DNA of 64,000 bases from an uncultured Allorhizobium sp. (GTDB lineage Bacteria; Pseudomonadota; Alphaproteobacteria; Rhizobiales; Rhizobiaceae): NCBI GenBank assembly GCA_958439205.1, contig OY288189.1, positions 2,681,001 to 2,745,000 of the forward strand. Direction: 5' to 3'. This document shows, in pieces, positions 45,592-53,835 of the stretch. The notes beneath the pieces are model-generated. The model did no database searches and had not been told where the DNA came from. It saw only the letters and a list, made by a program, of their open reading frames with translations. Each line of letters starts with the position of its first letter. The first letter of the stretch is position 1. A program made the position numbers and the translations under genes.

Positions 45592-46092
45592 TTAGTCGCC
45601 ATCATTGGGAATATGGCTATCGACACCGAGTGTCGTGACGAAGTTCTTCACTTCGCGGACCCCGTTCACGGAAAGCACCTTCAGTTCGATCGCCCGGCGC
45701 TCCTCGGCGGTGTCTACGGCGCCGCGCAGCGTCACGACATGGCCGTCGACATGGATGTCCATGCCGGTCAGGACCGTGTCGTCGAAGCTTTCGAGTGCGG
45801 TTGAAATGTCCGATTCGAGCTGGTCATCATCCTCGCGGCCCTCGGTCGTCGGCGTGTCAGGCGTCGCGAGATCCGGCTCGAAGCCTTCTCCAGTGACCGA
45901 CTCGACCCTGAAGCCCTCATTGCGCTCCCGGTCGAAGTTGGCGCCCGTCTCGCCGTAGCCGCGATTGTCGACCGGGGATGCTGTCGCACCCGGACCATCG
46001 GCATAGGGCCAGCCTTCGCCGATATTGCGCTGATCATAGTCGCGGTATTCGTCTTCGCGGGAGAATTCGGTCTTGCGGTCGTCCTTGGCCAT
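45592..46092 (-). CDS. BON-domain protein
   Basis: The 166-residue protein is hydrophilic and strongly acidic. The N-terminal 85 residues are low in complexity and probably disordered. The C-terminal 70 residues form a BON domain (DISTALESFDDTVLTGMDIHVDGHVVTLRGAVDTAEERR), a fold that binds phospholipid or sugar surfaces. No signal peptide is seen, so it is likely cytoplasmic. The ATG at 46092, behind GAAGGAG, is preferred over 46110. Role unknown, often linked to envelope or osmotic stress. Confidence 0.85.
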   Translation of the reverse strand: MAKDDRKTEFSREDEYRDYDQRNIGEGWPYADGPGATASPVDNRGYGETGANFDRERNEGFRVESVTGEGFEPDLATPDTPTTEGREDDDQLESDISTALESFDDTVLTGMDIHVDGHVVTLRGAVDTAEERRAIELKVLSVNGVREVKNFVTTLGVDSHIPNDGD

Positions 46093-46159
46093 CGGGGGCT
46101 CCTTCGTCACTCTGGTGACGGGATAACGCCGGGCCTTCCGCTTTGTTCGGCCGCGTCCG

Positions 46160-46654
46160 TTAGCGGGCCGTCTTTTCCCATTTCTTCAAGAGACGCTCCC
46201 GCTTCAGGCGGGACAGTTTCTGGATCCAGAAGATGCCGTCGAGCTGGTCGACCTCGTGCTGCATGCAGATGGCGGCGAAGCCCACTAGGTCTTCCTCCAC
46301 CACCGCACCGCCGAGTGTCTGGTAGCGGACGCGCACCGCCTTTGGCCGCGTGACCTCTTCCGTCATGCCTGGCATCGAGACACTGCCCTCCGTGTGGGTC
46401 ATGACGTCGTTCGAAAACCAGAGGATCTCAGGATTGACGTAGTTCTGCCGTCCGCCGAGTTCCGGCAGGTCGATGACCGTCAGCCTCTTGAGGATGCCGC
46501 AATGCGGTGCGGTAATGCCCACACCGGGTGCGGCTTTCATGGTCTCGTAGAGATCATCGGCCAGCGTCGCGAGCTCGGGGCCGAAGTCGGTGACAGGTTC
46601 GGCCGCCGCTTTCAGGGCCGGATCGGGATAGCGTCGAATGGTCAGGCGGGTCAC
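46160..46654 (-). CDS. Peptide deformylase-like protein with altered active site
   Basis: The 164-residue protein aligns with peptide deformylases over its whole length, but key residues differ. Motif 1 is GVGITAPHC (44-52), motif 2 is EGSVS (89-93) in place of EGCLS, and motif 3 is HEVDQ (133-137) in place of HExxH. The metal ligand Cys and the second His are therefore missing, leaving only the first His and the catalytic Glu. Deformylase activity is unlikely. The GTG at 46654 is chosen; no other def gene is in the window. It is divergent from mgtE. Confidence 0.85.
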   Translation of the reverse strand: MTRLTIRRYPDPALKAAAEPVTDFGPELATLADDLYETMKAAPGVGITAPHCGILKRLTVIDLPELGGRQNYVNPEILWFSNDVMTHTEGSVSMPGMTEEVTRPKAVRVRYQTLGGAVVEEDLVGFAAICMQHEVDQLDGIFWIQKLSRLKRERLLKKWEKTAR

Positions 46655-46835
46655 GGTAAGCTCACTTCTGGCGGTGTGTCCGGGCAATCGGCTGTGGCCA
46701 GTCGGTCACGCTAGCAGGAAGCGCGGTGCTTTGCACAGCCATGCGTGTTTTTCCGCTATCTGCTTGTTGACTTGAGGGTTTTTGCGGCCATTCTCCGGGT
46801 CGTCGAGGCATGGTGCCGCAAAGCGTGAGGTTGGG

Positions 46836-48248
46836 ATGACAGAGAACGACGACGAGATTCTCGACCGCCCGGCGGCCGAAGACAAGCAGGACGATATCTA
46901 TGACGAGGAAGGCTCGGTTCGCCACGACTTCCTGACCATGGTCGGCGCGGCGATTGCCGATCGCGACGTCATTTTCCTGCGTCAATACGTCGCCAAGCTG
47001 CACGAATCGGAACTCGGTGACCTCATCGAGGCGATCCAGCCCGACCAGCGACTGGCGATGATCCGTCTTCTCGGCGACGATTTCGACATGACGGCGCTGA
47101 CGGAAGTCGATGAAGCGATCCGCATGCAGATCGTCGACCAGATGCCAAACGCGCAGATCGCCGCTGCCATCGGCGAGCTCGATTCGGACGACGCCGTCTA
47201 TATTCTCGAAGACCTCGACGACGAGGACCGCGAGGAGATCCTTGCGCAGCTGCCGTTCACCGAGCGGGTTCGCCTGCGTCGCGCGCTCGACTATCCGGAA
47301 AGCTCGGCCGGTCGCCGCATGCAGACGGAATTCGTCGCCGTGCCGCCGTTCTGGACGGTCGGCCAGACGATCGACTACATGCGCGACGAGGAAGACCTGC
47401 CGGAGAGCTTTACCCAGATCTTCGTGATCGACCCGACCTTCAAGCTGCTCGGCGCGGTCAATCTCGATGCGATCCTGCGCACCAAGCGCCAGGTGAAGAT
47501 CGAAACCATCATGCATGCGACCAACCACCCGATCCCGGCCGAAATGGACCAGGAAGAGGCGGCCCAGGTCTTCGAGCAATACGACCTTCTGTCGGCGGCC
47601 GTCGTCGACGAGAACGAGCGGCTCGTCGGCGTGCTCACCATCGACGACGTGGTCGACGTGATCCAGGAAGAGGCGGAAGAAGACCTTCTGCGCCTCGGCG
47701 GCGTCGGCGACGAAGAACTCTCCGATAGCATTGGCGAGACCTCCCGCTCGCGCGTGCCATGGCTTGCGGTCAATCTGGTCACCGCCTTCATGGCCGCCTC
47801 GGTCATTTCGCTGTTCGAGGCGACGATCCAGCAGATCGTGGCGCTCGCCGTGCTGATGCCGATCGTGGCGGGCATGGGCGGCAATGCCGGCTCGCAGACC
47901 ATGACCGTGACGGTTCGCGCGCTCGCCACCCGCAATCTCGACATCCACAACGCCTTCCGCGTCGTGCGCCGTGAAGCAGGGGTTGGGCTCCTGAACGGGG
48001 TGATCTTCGGTCTTCTGATCGGGGCCGTCGCCGGCTTCTGGTTTCAGGATGCCAATATCGGCGGCATCATCGCGACCGCGATGCTGATCAACATGATGGC
48101 CGCTGCCATCGCCGGCATCCTCATTCCGCTCGCGCTCGACCGATTCGGTGCAGACCCTGCGGTGGCCTCTGCGGTCTTCGTCACCACAGTCACCGACATC
48201 ACCGGCTTCTTTGCCTTTCTCGGCCTTGCCACCTGGTGGTTCATGTGA
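46836..48248 (+). CDS. mgtE: Magnesium transporter MgtE
   Basis: The 470-residue protein has the MgtE layout: an acidic N-domain of helical repeats (about 35-140), two CBS domains (about 140-270) that sense magnesium, and five membrane helices with the pore motif PIVAGMGGNAGSQT. It imports magnesium down its gradient. The ATG at 46836 follows GTGAGGTTGGG; an earlier ATG at 46782 lacks a ribosome site. No magnesium riboswitch was recognised in the 181 bases upstream. Confidence 0.95.
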   Translation: MTENDDEILDRPAAEDKQDDIYDEEGSVRHDFLTMVGAAIADRDVIFLRQYVAKLHESELGDLIEAIQPDQRLAMIRLLGDDFDMTALTEVDEAIRMQIVDQMPNAQIAAAIGELDSDDAVYILEDLDDEDREEILAQLPFTERVRLRRALDYPESSAGRRMQTEFVAVPPFWTVGQTIDYMRDEEDLPESFTQIFVIDPTFKLLGAVNLDAILRTKRQVKIETIMHATNHPIPAEMDQEEAAQVFEQYDLLSAAVVDENERLVGVLTIDDVVDVIQEEAEEDLLRLGGVGDEELSDSIGETSRSRVPWLAVNLVTAFMAASVISLFEATIQQIVALAVLMPIVAGMGGNAGSQTMTVTVRALATRNLDIHNAFRVVRREAGVGLLNGVIFGLLIGAVAGFWFQDANIGGIIATAMLINMMAAAIAGILIPLALDRFGADPAVASAVFVTTVTDITGFFAFLGLATWWFM

Positions 48249-48309
48249 CGCAGCGCACAGCCAGCGCGGCCTCGAGGGCTGCGTTTTAGGCGAATGGCGG
48301 GGCAAAAAA

Positions 48310-48331
48310 TTGACTTGTACGTAAAAGTCAA
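48310..48331. promoter_or_regulatory. Candidate MerR operator upstream of the MerR gene
   Basis: TTGACTT and AAGTCAA are perfect seven-base inverted repeats around an eight-base centre. The site lies 26 bases before the MerR gene. TTGACT could also be a -35 element, as expected when a MerR protein binds between -35 and -10. Autoregulation is the simplest reading. Confidence 0.55.
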
Positions 48332-48357
48332 TATCATGGTCTCCAGTACAGGATCGG

Positions 48358-48750
48358 ATGACCGTGAAGAAATACTATAGCATAACAGAGCTCACGCGTG
48401 AATTCGGTGTTTCGACGCGCACCCTGCGGTTTTACGAGGACGAGGGCCTGCTGCATCCGGAACGTCGTGGCCGTACGCGCCTCTACCGTGCCGCTGACCG
48501 TCGCTTCCTGCAGGAAATTCTGCGCGGTCGCCGCATCGGCTTCACCATCGCCGAAATCCGCGAAATCGTTCACGTCTACAAGGAGCCGCCGGGCGAAATC
48601 GGCCAGCTCAAGCTGATGATGAAGAAGATCGACGAGAAGCGCGACGAGCTTCGCCAGAAGCGCCGCGACATCGACGAGACGCTATCCGAACTCGACCAGG
48701 CCGAAGAAGCCTGCCTCACGCGCCTGGTGGAAATCGGCGTCGGCACCTGA
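48358..48750 (+). CDS. MerR-family transcription regulator
   Basis: The 130-residue regulator has the MerR winged helix at its N-terminus (YYSITELTREFGVSTRTLRFYEDEGLLHPERRGRTRLY) followed by a coiled-coil dimer helix (about 85-120). No metal-binding cysteine cluster is seen (the single Cys near the end is not a site), so a metal is not the likely signal. The sequence type is common in alphaproteobacteria, some members controlling branched-chain amino acid or fatty acid breakdown; no such genes are adjacent here. Confidence 0.9.
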   Translation: MTVKKYYSITELTREFGVSTRTLRFYEDEGLLHPERRGRTRLYRAADRRFLQEILRGRRIGFTIAEIREIVHVYKEPPGEIGQLKLMMKKIDEKRDELRQKRRDIDETLSELDQAEEACLTRLVEIGVGT

Positions 48751-48779
48751 CGCCGCCGAACCCCGCGCCACTCACCTGA

Positions 48780-49256
48780 TCAAAACCAACGCCGCGTGCG
48801 CTTGCGATAGTGCTCGTAATCGAAGCCGAATCGCGCTTCGAGATGGCGCTCCTCGCTTGGGATGGCGAGCAGCCGTGTGGTCGCGAGCGACACCAGAGCC
48901 GCGATAAAGAACCAGCTGTTGCCGGACATCAGCCCAAGCGCCACCGTGAACAGCGTATAGCCGAGATAGATCGGGTTGCGGCTGTAGCGGAAGGGACCGC
49001 AGGTGACGAGATAACGGGCGCAGCCGCTGTCGAGCACGGGTGTCTGTCGTTCCATCAGCGTGCGCACCGCCCAGATATCGAGCGTGACGGCCACAAGCGC
49101 AATCGCGAAACCGATCGACGGCAACAACAGCGGATGGGGCGAGGGGATCGGTGCCAGCGCCGCAATGCGTCCGGCCAGAATGGCCGTCAGGATGCTCGTC
49201 AGATAGAGCATCGGCGGCCAGGGATATTTCAGAGGCTTCGCACGGTAGGCATTCAT
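48780..49256 (-). CDS. Isoprenylcysteine methyltransferase-like membrane protein
   Basis: The 158-residue membrane protein has about four helices and the ICMT/phospholipid methyltransferase C-terminal pattern GPFRYSRNPIYLGY, then EERHLEARFGFDYEHYRKRTRRW, which binds S-adenosylmethionine. The substrate, a lipid or small molecule, is unknown. The ATG at 49256, behind GGGGAG, is chosen. It follows the DUF1624 gene by 14 bases, so both are probably in one operon. Confidence 0.87.
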   Translation of the reverse strand: MNAYRAKPLKYPWPPMLYLTSILTAILAGRIAALAPIPSPHPLLLPSIGFAIALVAVTLDIWAVRTLMERQTPVLDSGCARYLVTCGPFRYSRNPIYLGYTLFTVALGLMSGNSWFFIAALVSLATTRLLAIPSEERHLEARFGFDYEHYRKRTRRWF

Positions 49257-49270
49257 TGAAGAACTCCCCG

Positions 49271-50245
49271 TTACGGCGCTGACTGACTCCTCAACGTGCA
49301 TTCGTCGGCCAGCGTCTGTATGCGCTGATCCTGCTCCGGCAAGATTGCGCCAGACTGGAGGGGAGAGAATAGGTTCTCCGCCTGAAGCCGTTCCAGCGTA
49401 CAGGCGCAGAAGCGCTGGCAGAGCCCCGCTTCATTGCCCTGTTCGAGGCAGCTTGCCTCGCAGCTCCCGATATACTGCGCAACCGGATCGACGGCGGGCG
49501 GCGGGATAACGAAGCTTGCGAGATAAAGTCCCGCAATCAGCACCGGCTGATGCAGCAGATAGACGGTCAGCGAATGGCGTCCGCCCCAGCGCAGCCAACG
49601 CGGGCCGGCTGGCAGTCGGTCGATCCAGCCGAGCCTTTGCCCATCCACCAGGAAGCGAGCGACCGCGATGCCCGTCAGCAAGGCGCCGATCCAGGGCAGG
49701 AGTGGCACATAGTCGTTCGAACGGGGCAGGGTTTCGGAGAGGCCAAGGAACCAGAACCACGGTGCATCGAAGCTTGGCGACCGAAGGTATGCGGGCAGGG
49801 CAAAGGCTATCCCGGCTGCAAGCAGCGTGACGAGCGGCGGGAGCTTCAGAAACAGAAGACCGATCAGGCTGGAGAGCGCGATTGCATGCAGGATGCCGAA
49901 GAAGATCCAGCTGTCCGGTGTGAACCAGAAGGTCGCGACCGAAATGGCGGCGGCGGCTATCACGATCATGCCAAGCCGACGCAGGAAGGGCTGCAGTCTC
50001 AGCGTCGGATACTGCGCCAGCACGAGGCTGAAGCCGGCCAGGAACAGGAAGCTCGAGGCGATCATCCTGGCATAGATCCGCAGGAAGCCCTGCGTGGATG
50101 TGCCCGGCGCCAGATAGCCGAAGAATTCCAGGTCCCAGCTAAAATGATAGCTCGCCATGGCGATCAGGGCGAGCCCGCGCGCGGCATCGAGAGCCATCAG
50201 GCGCGGCCGGGCGGAACCGGATCGGGGCTCAGTCGTGTCTGCCAC
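49271..50245 (-). CDS. DUF1624 (heparan-alpha-glucosaminide acetyltransferase-like) membrane protein
   Basis: The protein of about 324 residues has eight or so membrane helices and the acyltransferase-like motif LMALDAARGLALIAMASYHFSWDL near the N-terminus, plus RHSLTVYLLHQPVL. It probably transfers an acetyl group across the membrane. The last 60 residues are soluble and hold six cysteines close together (CEASCLEQGNEAGLCQRFCAC). GTG at 50245, with AAGGAAG before it, is chosen; the frame is open to 50287. Acceptor unknown. Confidence 0.84.
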   Translation of the reverse strand: MADTTEPRSGSARPRLMALDAARGLALIAMASYHFSWDLEFFGYLAPGTSTQGFLRIYARMIASSFLFLAGFSLVLAQYPTLRLQPFLRRLGMIVIAAAAISVATFWFTPDSWIFFGILHAIALSSLIGLLFLKLPPLVTLLAAGIAFALPAYLRSPSFDAPWFWFLGLSETLPRSNDYVPLLPWIGALLTGIAVARFLVDGQRLGWIDRLPAGPRWLRWGGRHSLTVYLLHQPVLIAGLYLASFVIPPPAVDPVAQYIGSCEASCLEQGNEAGLCQRFCACTLERLQAENLFSPLQSGAILPEQDQRIQTLADECTLRSQSAP

Positions 50246-50357
50246 GCAGTCTTCCTTCACGTCTCGTTCGTCAGGCGCGCTGCCCACGGGTTGGCTCAGC
50301 CTGCGGGGTCGGTGCCAAACACGGCAAAATCAAGGCTTTGCAGGCCTCCTCCCGCTT

Positions 50358-51050
50358 TCAGGTATCGCGCTCGGTCAGCAGAGCAAGGCGCGCTTCGGAG
50401 AAAAACTGCCGGCGCAGCAGGACGATAAAGACGAGTACGGTGGCCACCATGAAGACCCAGGGGCTGACGAACCAGCCGAGATAGCCGATCGAGTAGAAGA
50501 TCGCGCGCAGGCCCATGTTGAAGTGGCTGGCAGCGATGATGTTCATCCGGATGGTGCGTTCGGCCGCGTCCATCGCCCGCTTCGGATCTTTGGCCGCTTC
50601 TTCCATCATCGGGATCGCGCCGAACAGGATGGTGCAGTAGTTGAACAGGCGATAGGACCAGCCGAACTTGAAGAAGGAATAGGCAAAGAGGCCAATCAGC
50701 CCGCAGACCTTGAGCTCGAACGTCGCCCGGCCACCCTGAACGATAAAGGGTATGTCGCGGAGAATGGCGTCGACCTGTTCGGTCGCGCCGAGCAGTGCAA
50801 AGCAGCCGCCGATGGCGAAGATCGTCGTCGAGGCGAAGAATGCCGTTCCGTTCTGCAATCCGCCCATGATCTGTGTATCGATCATCTTCAGGTCGCGGTT
50901 CATCGAGTTCAGGATCCATTCCCGCCGCCGCTCTGCCATGGCGTTGGTCAGGCTCGTGCGCGACAGTATCTGCTGGTTGCCGGTGATCCGCGCATAGGCG
51001 AGCCAGAGCAGGACAAAGAGCGCCATGGCGCAGTAGTCGACGATGGTCAT
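50358..51050 (-). CDS. DUF599 membrane protein
   Basis: The 230-residue protein has four to five hydrophobic helices and the DUF599 pattern: RRREWILNSMNRDLKMIDTQIMGGLQNGTAFFASTTI, FFKFGWSYRLFNYCTILFGA and HFNMGLRAIFYSIGYLGWFVSPWVFM. Its function is unknown. It is likely transcribed alone. The 310 bases upstream (51051-51360) hold no other gene apart from a possible promoter for the small downstream reading frame. Confidence 0.88.
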   Translation of the reverse strand: MTIVDYCAMALFVLLWLAYARITGNQQILSRTSLTNAMAERRREWILNSMNRDLKMIDTQIMGGLQNGTAFFASTTIFAIGGCFALLGATEQVDAILRDIPFIVQGGRATFELKVCGLIGLFAYSFFKFGWSYRLFNYCTILFGAIPMMEEAAKDPKRAMDAAERTIRMNIIAASHFNMGLRAIFYSIGYLGWFVSPWVFMVATVLVFIVLLRRQFFSEARLALLTERDT

Positions 51051-51360
51051 TGCGGCGAATCCTCAAGGCTGATCGCAGGCGCCATTATCCCGTCGACTGG
51101 CTTGTCCACAATGGGAATTAACCACGCGAAAGATATTGGTCCAAATTGAGGCAGCGCGAATGAGGCGGTCGTTAACGCTTCCACTGGCTAACTCATTGTA
51201 ATTTCATAAATCCATGCAAGGGGCGCATGCCTGATACGCAAAATGCGCCTCCCTTTTGCCATTTTTGCAGTTGCGAAGCCTGCCCGATTTTAATAGATCA
51301 AGCATCAGAAAGCGGTCGGGGGACGGCTTTCCTTGTGATGTGACCTCGTTTGGAGTTTCC

Positions 51361-51462
51361 ATGGAAGGCAGTTTCCAGAAGTCGTGCTGGGGTGTCACCT
51401 TCCGTGCCTTGATGGGTTTTGCCGGCGTTATGTGCCTGGCCTACCTTTTCGGCACGATCTGA
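51361..51462 (+). CDS. Possible 33-residue membrane peptide
   Basis: A 33-codon frame with GGAG nine bases before the ATG encodes a single hydrophobic helix (TFRALMGFAGVMCLAYLFGTI). A promoter-like TTGCAG-N18-TTTAAT lies at 51265-51294, and a strong hairpin terminator follows at 51485. This makes a complete small transcription unit, but no family is recognised and the frame could be fortuitous. Confidence 0.4.
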   Translation: MEGSFQKSCWGVTFRALMGFAGVMCLAYLFGTI

Positions 51463-51484
51463 CATCCGCCACAGGCGATTGAAC

Positions 51485-51515
51485 AAACAGCGCGGTCGTT
51501 TCGACCGCGCTGTTT
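51485..51515. terminator. Strong hairpin terminator
   Basis: A perfect 14-base stem, AAACAGCGCGGTCG with its complement, around a TTT loop. T-runs form at the end in both directions because of the AAA/TTT ends, so it may act on both strands. It isolates sdaA from upstream transcription. Confidence 0.8.
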
Positions 51516-51642
51516 GCGTTTCAGGGGCAAAACTCCATCTCTGCTATGTCGCGGCCATGAAAGCCGATGTCGATTGCAAGGCGCATTCGTGCTAGGCGAT
51601 GCTCTAGCCTTTGCGCTTTCAGTCCCGCATGCGAGGAGCCCC

Positions 51643-53043
51643 ATGTTTCTTTCGGTTTTCGACGTGTTCAAGATCGGCGTCGGCCCCTCGAGTTCCCACA
51701 CCATGGGTCCGATGACGGCGGCCAACCGGTTTCTCGATCTCATTCTCTCCGACCAGTGGCCGCGCCCGGCTGGCGCCCATGTCGCAGCGCTGAAGGCGAG
51801 CCTGCATGGTTCGCTCGCCTATACCGGCATCGGCCATGGCACCGGCAATGCCGTGATCATCGGTTTGATGGGTGAAGCGCCCGACAGCATCGATCCTGAT
51901 CGGATGGAGGGCATCATAGCCGAGGTGGAACGGACAGGTCGCGTCACGCCACAAAGCCATCCGGCCTATCATTTCCAGCCGAAGGACGATCTCGTCTACG
52001 ACAAGAAGACCCCATTGTCCGGCCATGCCAACGGCATGCGGCTCTCGGCGTTGGACAAGGATGGTCGCGTCCTGCTGACCCAGATCTATTACTCGATCGG
52101 CGGCGGTTTCGTCGTGACCGACACCGAGCTGCTCGCCATGCAGAAGCAGAAGAAGCAGGCCTCGGCGCAAAAGGTGCCGTATCCCTTTGCCTCGGCCAAG
52201 GAGATGCTCGCAATGGCCGCCGCCTCCGGCATGACGATCGCGCAGATGAAGCGCGCCAATGAAGAGGTCGTCCGGTCCCGCGAGGATCTGGATGCCGGTC
52301 TCGACAGGCTTTGGGACGCGATGTCGAGCTGTATCGACCGTGGCCTGCGCCAAGACGGCCAGCTTCCGGGTGGATTGAAGGTTCGCCGCCGGGCGAAATC
52401 GATCCATGACCAGCTGCAGGAGGAATGGCGCTCGAACCGTCTAAACCCTGTTCTCGCCAATGACTGGCTCTCGGTTTATGCCATGGCGGTCAACGAGGAG
52501 AATGCGGCCGGCGGCCGCGTCGTCACATCCCCGACCAATGGTGCTGCTGGCGTCGTGCCCGCGACCATCCGCTACTACCTGCACTTCCATCCCGATGCTG
52601 ACCAGCAGGGTATTCGCGATTACCTGCTGACGGCCGCCGCCATCGGCGGGATCATCAAGCACAATGCCTCGATTTCGGGTGCGGAAGTCGGCTGTCAGGG
52701 CGAAGTCGGCTCGGCGTCTGCCATGGCAGCTGCCGGTCTCGCCGCCGTCATGGGCGGCACGCCGGAGCAGATCGAGAATGCGGCCGAGATCGCGCTCGAA
52801 CACCATCTCGGCATGACCTGCGACCCGGTCGCCGGCCTTGTCCAGGTGCCTTGCATCGAGCGCAATGCGCTGGGCGCCGTGAAAGCCGTGACAGCTGCCT
52901 CGCTGGCACTCAAGGGCGACGGCGTGCATTTCGTGCCGCTCGACGCCTGTATCGAGACGATGCGCCAGACCGGCAACGACATGAGCGAGAAATACAAGGA
53001 AACCTCACTCGGCGGCCTCGCGGTCAACGTTGTGGAGTGTTGA
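51643..53043 (+). CDS. sdaA: L-serine ammonia-lyase (iron-sulfur dependent)
   Basis: The 466-residue enzyme deaminates L-serine to pyruvate with a [4Fe-4S] cluster. The N-terminal domain starts [23 protein letters not shown], and the catalytic domain contains the cluster-cysteine regions [35 protein letters not shown] and [13 protein letters not shown]. It is of the single-polypeptide type. The ATG at 51643 follows GAGGAG; the open frame further up is not coding. Downstream is a long inverted repeat that may terminate it. Confidence 0.95.
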   Translation: MFLSVFDVFKIGVGPSSSHTMGPMTAANRFLDLILSDQWPRPAGAHVAALKASLHGSLAYTGIGHGTGNAVIIGLMGEAPDSIDPDRMEGIIAEVERTGRVTPQSHPAYHFQPKDDLVYDKKTPLSGHANGMRLSALDKDGRVLLTQIYYSIGGGFVVTDTELLAMQKQKKQASAQKVPYPFASAKEMLAMAAASGMTIAQMKRANEEVVRSREDLDAGLDRLWDAMSSCIDRGLRQDGQLPGGLKVRRRAKSIHDQLQEEWRSNRLNPVLANDWLSVYAMAVNEENAAGGRVVTSPTNGAAGVVPATIRYYLHFHPDADQQGIRDYLLTAAAIGGIIKHNASISGAEVGCQGEVGSASAMAAAGLAAVMGGTPEQIENAAEIALEHHLGMTCDPVAGLVQVPCIERNALGAVKAVTAASLALKGDGVHFVPLDACIETMRQTGNDMSEKYKETSLGGLAVNVVEC

Positions 53044-53088
53044 TGCGGGCAGGGGGCTCTGCTGCTCCTGTCCTGATACCATCTGCGT

Positions 53089-53219
53089 CGTCATCCTTGG
53101 GCTTGTCCCGAGGATCTGCTACGCGAGCTCCGCCCCCGACGTTGGACGTGGCATACCCATGCCTTCGTCCTGCGAATGGCCTCGCTCAAAAGATCCTCGG
53201 GACAAGCCCGAGGATGACG
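53089..53219. repeat. Long inverted repeat of family A
   Basis: Two 29-base arms (53089-53117 and 53191-53219) are inverted complements with a single mismatch. Each arm contains the family A unit ATCCTCGGGCTTGTCCCGAGG in one orientation, and a 73-base spacer lies between. Each arm is itself palindromic. This is the best preserved family A copy. Confidence 0.85.
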
Positions 53220-53311
53220 GTGCGTCGTGAAACACACCGAAACTGTTGAGCACTTCCCCCTGCGACACCCCAGCCCTTGACCCGCAGCCGGGACCGGCTA
53301 TCTCGGGTGTC

Positions 53312-53749
53312 ATGGCACTGCATCTCCTCAAGCTCTGCGTCGGAGCCGACTCCATCGACGATCTGCGCGACTGGGTCGCCGAACGCTGTCTCGTGGCTGT
53401 GGCGGCGGGACTTGAGCCGCATAGCTCGCATGTCACCCGGATGGTGCCGAAGCGCATGGAAGAGCTGCTCGATGGTGGTTCGCTCTACTGGATCATCAAG
53501 GGCCAGTTGTCGGCGCGCCAGAAGCTCCTGGACATCAAGACCTTCACCGGCGGTGACGGGATTTCGCGCTGCGAACTGATCCTCGGCCCTGAGGTGATCG
53601 AAGTGGCGCCGGCGCCGCGCCGTCCATTCCAGGGCTGGCGCTATCTCGATGTCGATGCTGCTCCGCGAGACCTTTCAGCGTCCGGTGCCAATATCGAGGA
53701 CATGCCCGACGACCTGAAGCGGGAACTGGCCGAACTCGGTCTGCTCTGA
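53312..53749 (+). CDS. DUF1489 family protein
   Basis: The 145-residue protein begins MALHLLKLCVGADSIDDL and has THVTRMVPKR-like HVTRMVPKRMEELLDGGSLYWIIKG and CELILGPEVI, as in the DUF1489 family, which is common in alphaproteobacteria and of unknown function. It is soluble, without signal peptide. The frame is open back to 53246; the ATG at 53312 gives the family start. The gene is separated from sdaA by the inverted repeat. Confidence 0.88.
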   Translation: MALHLLKLCVGADSIDDLRDWVAERCLVAVAAGLEPHSSHVTRMVPKRMEELLDGGSLYWIIKGQLSARQKLLDIKTFTGGDGISRCELILGPEVIEVAPAPRRPFQGWRYLDVDAAPRDLSASGANIEDMPDDLKRELAELGLL

Positions 53750-53835
53750 CGCCTGATGTCACGGGCGTGAGGCTTGTGGCCCTGCATATCTGAAGATACC
53801 TTGATGTCCGGGTGGATCGTAGTCCTGGGGGAATC

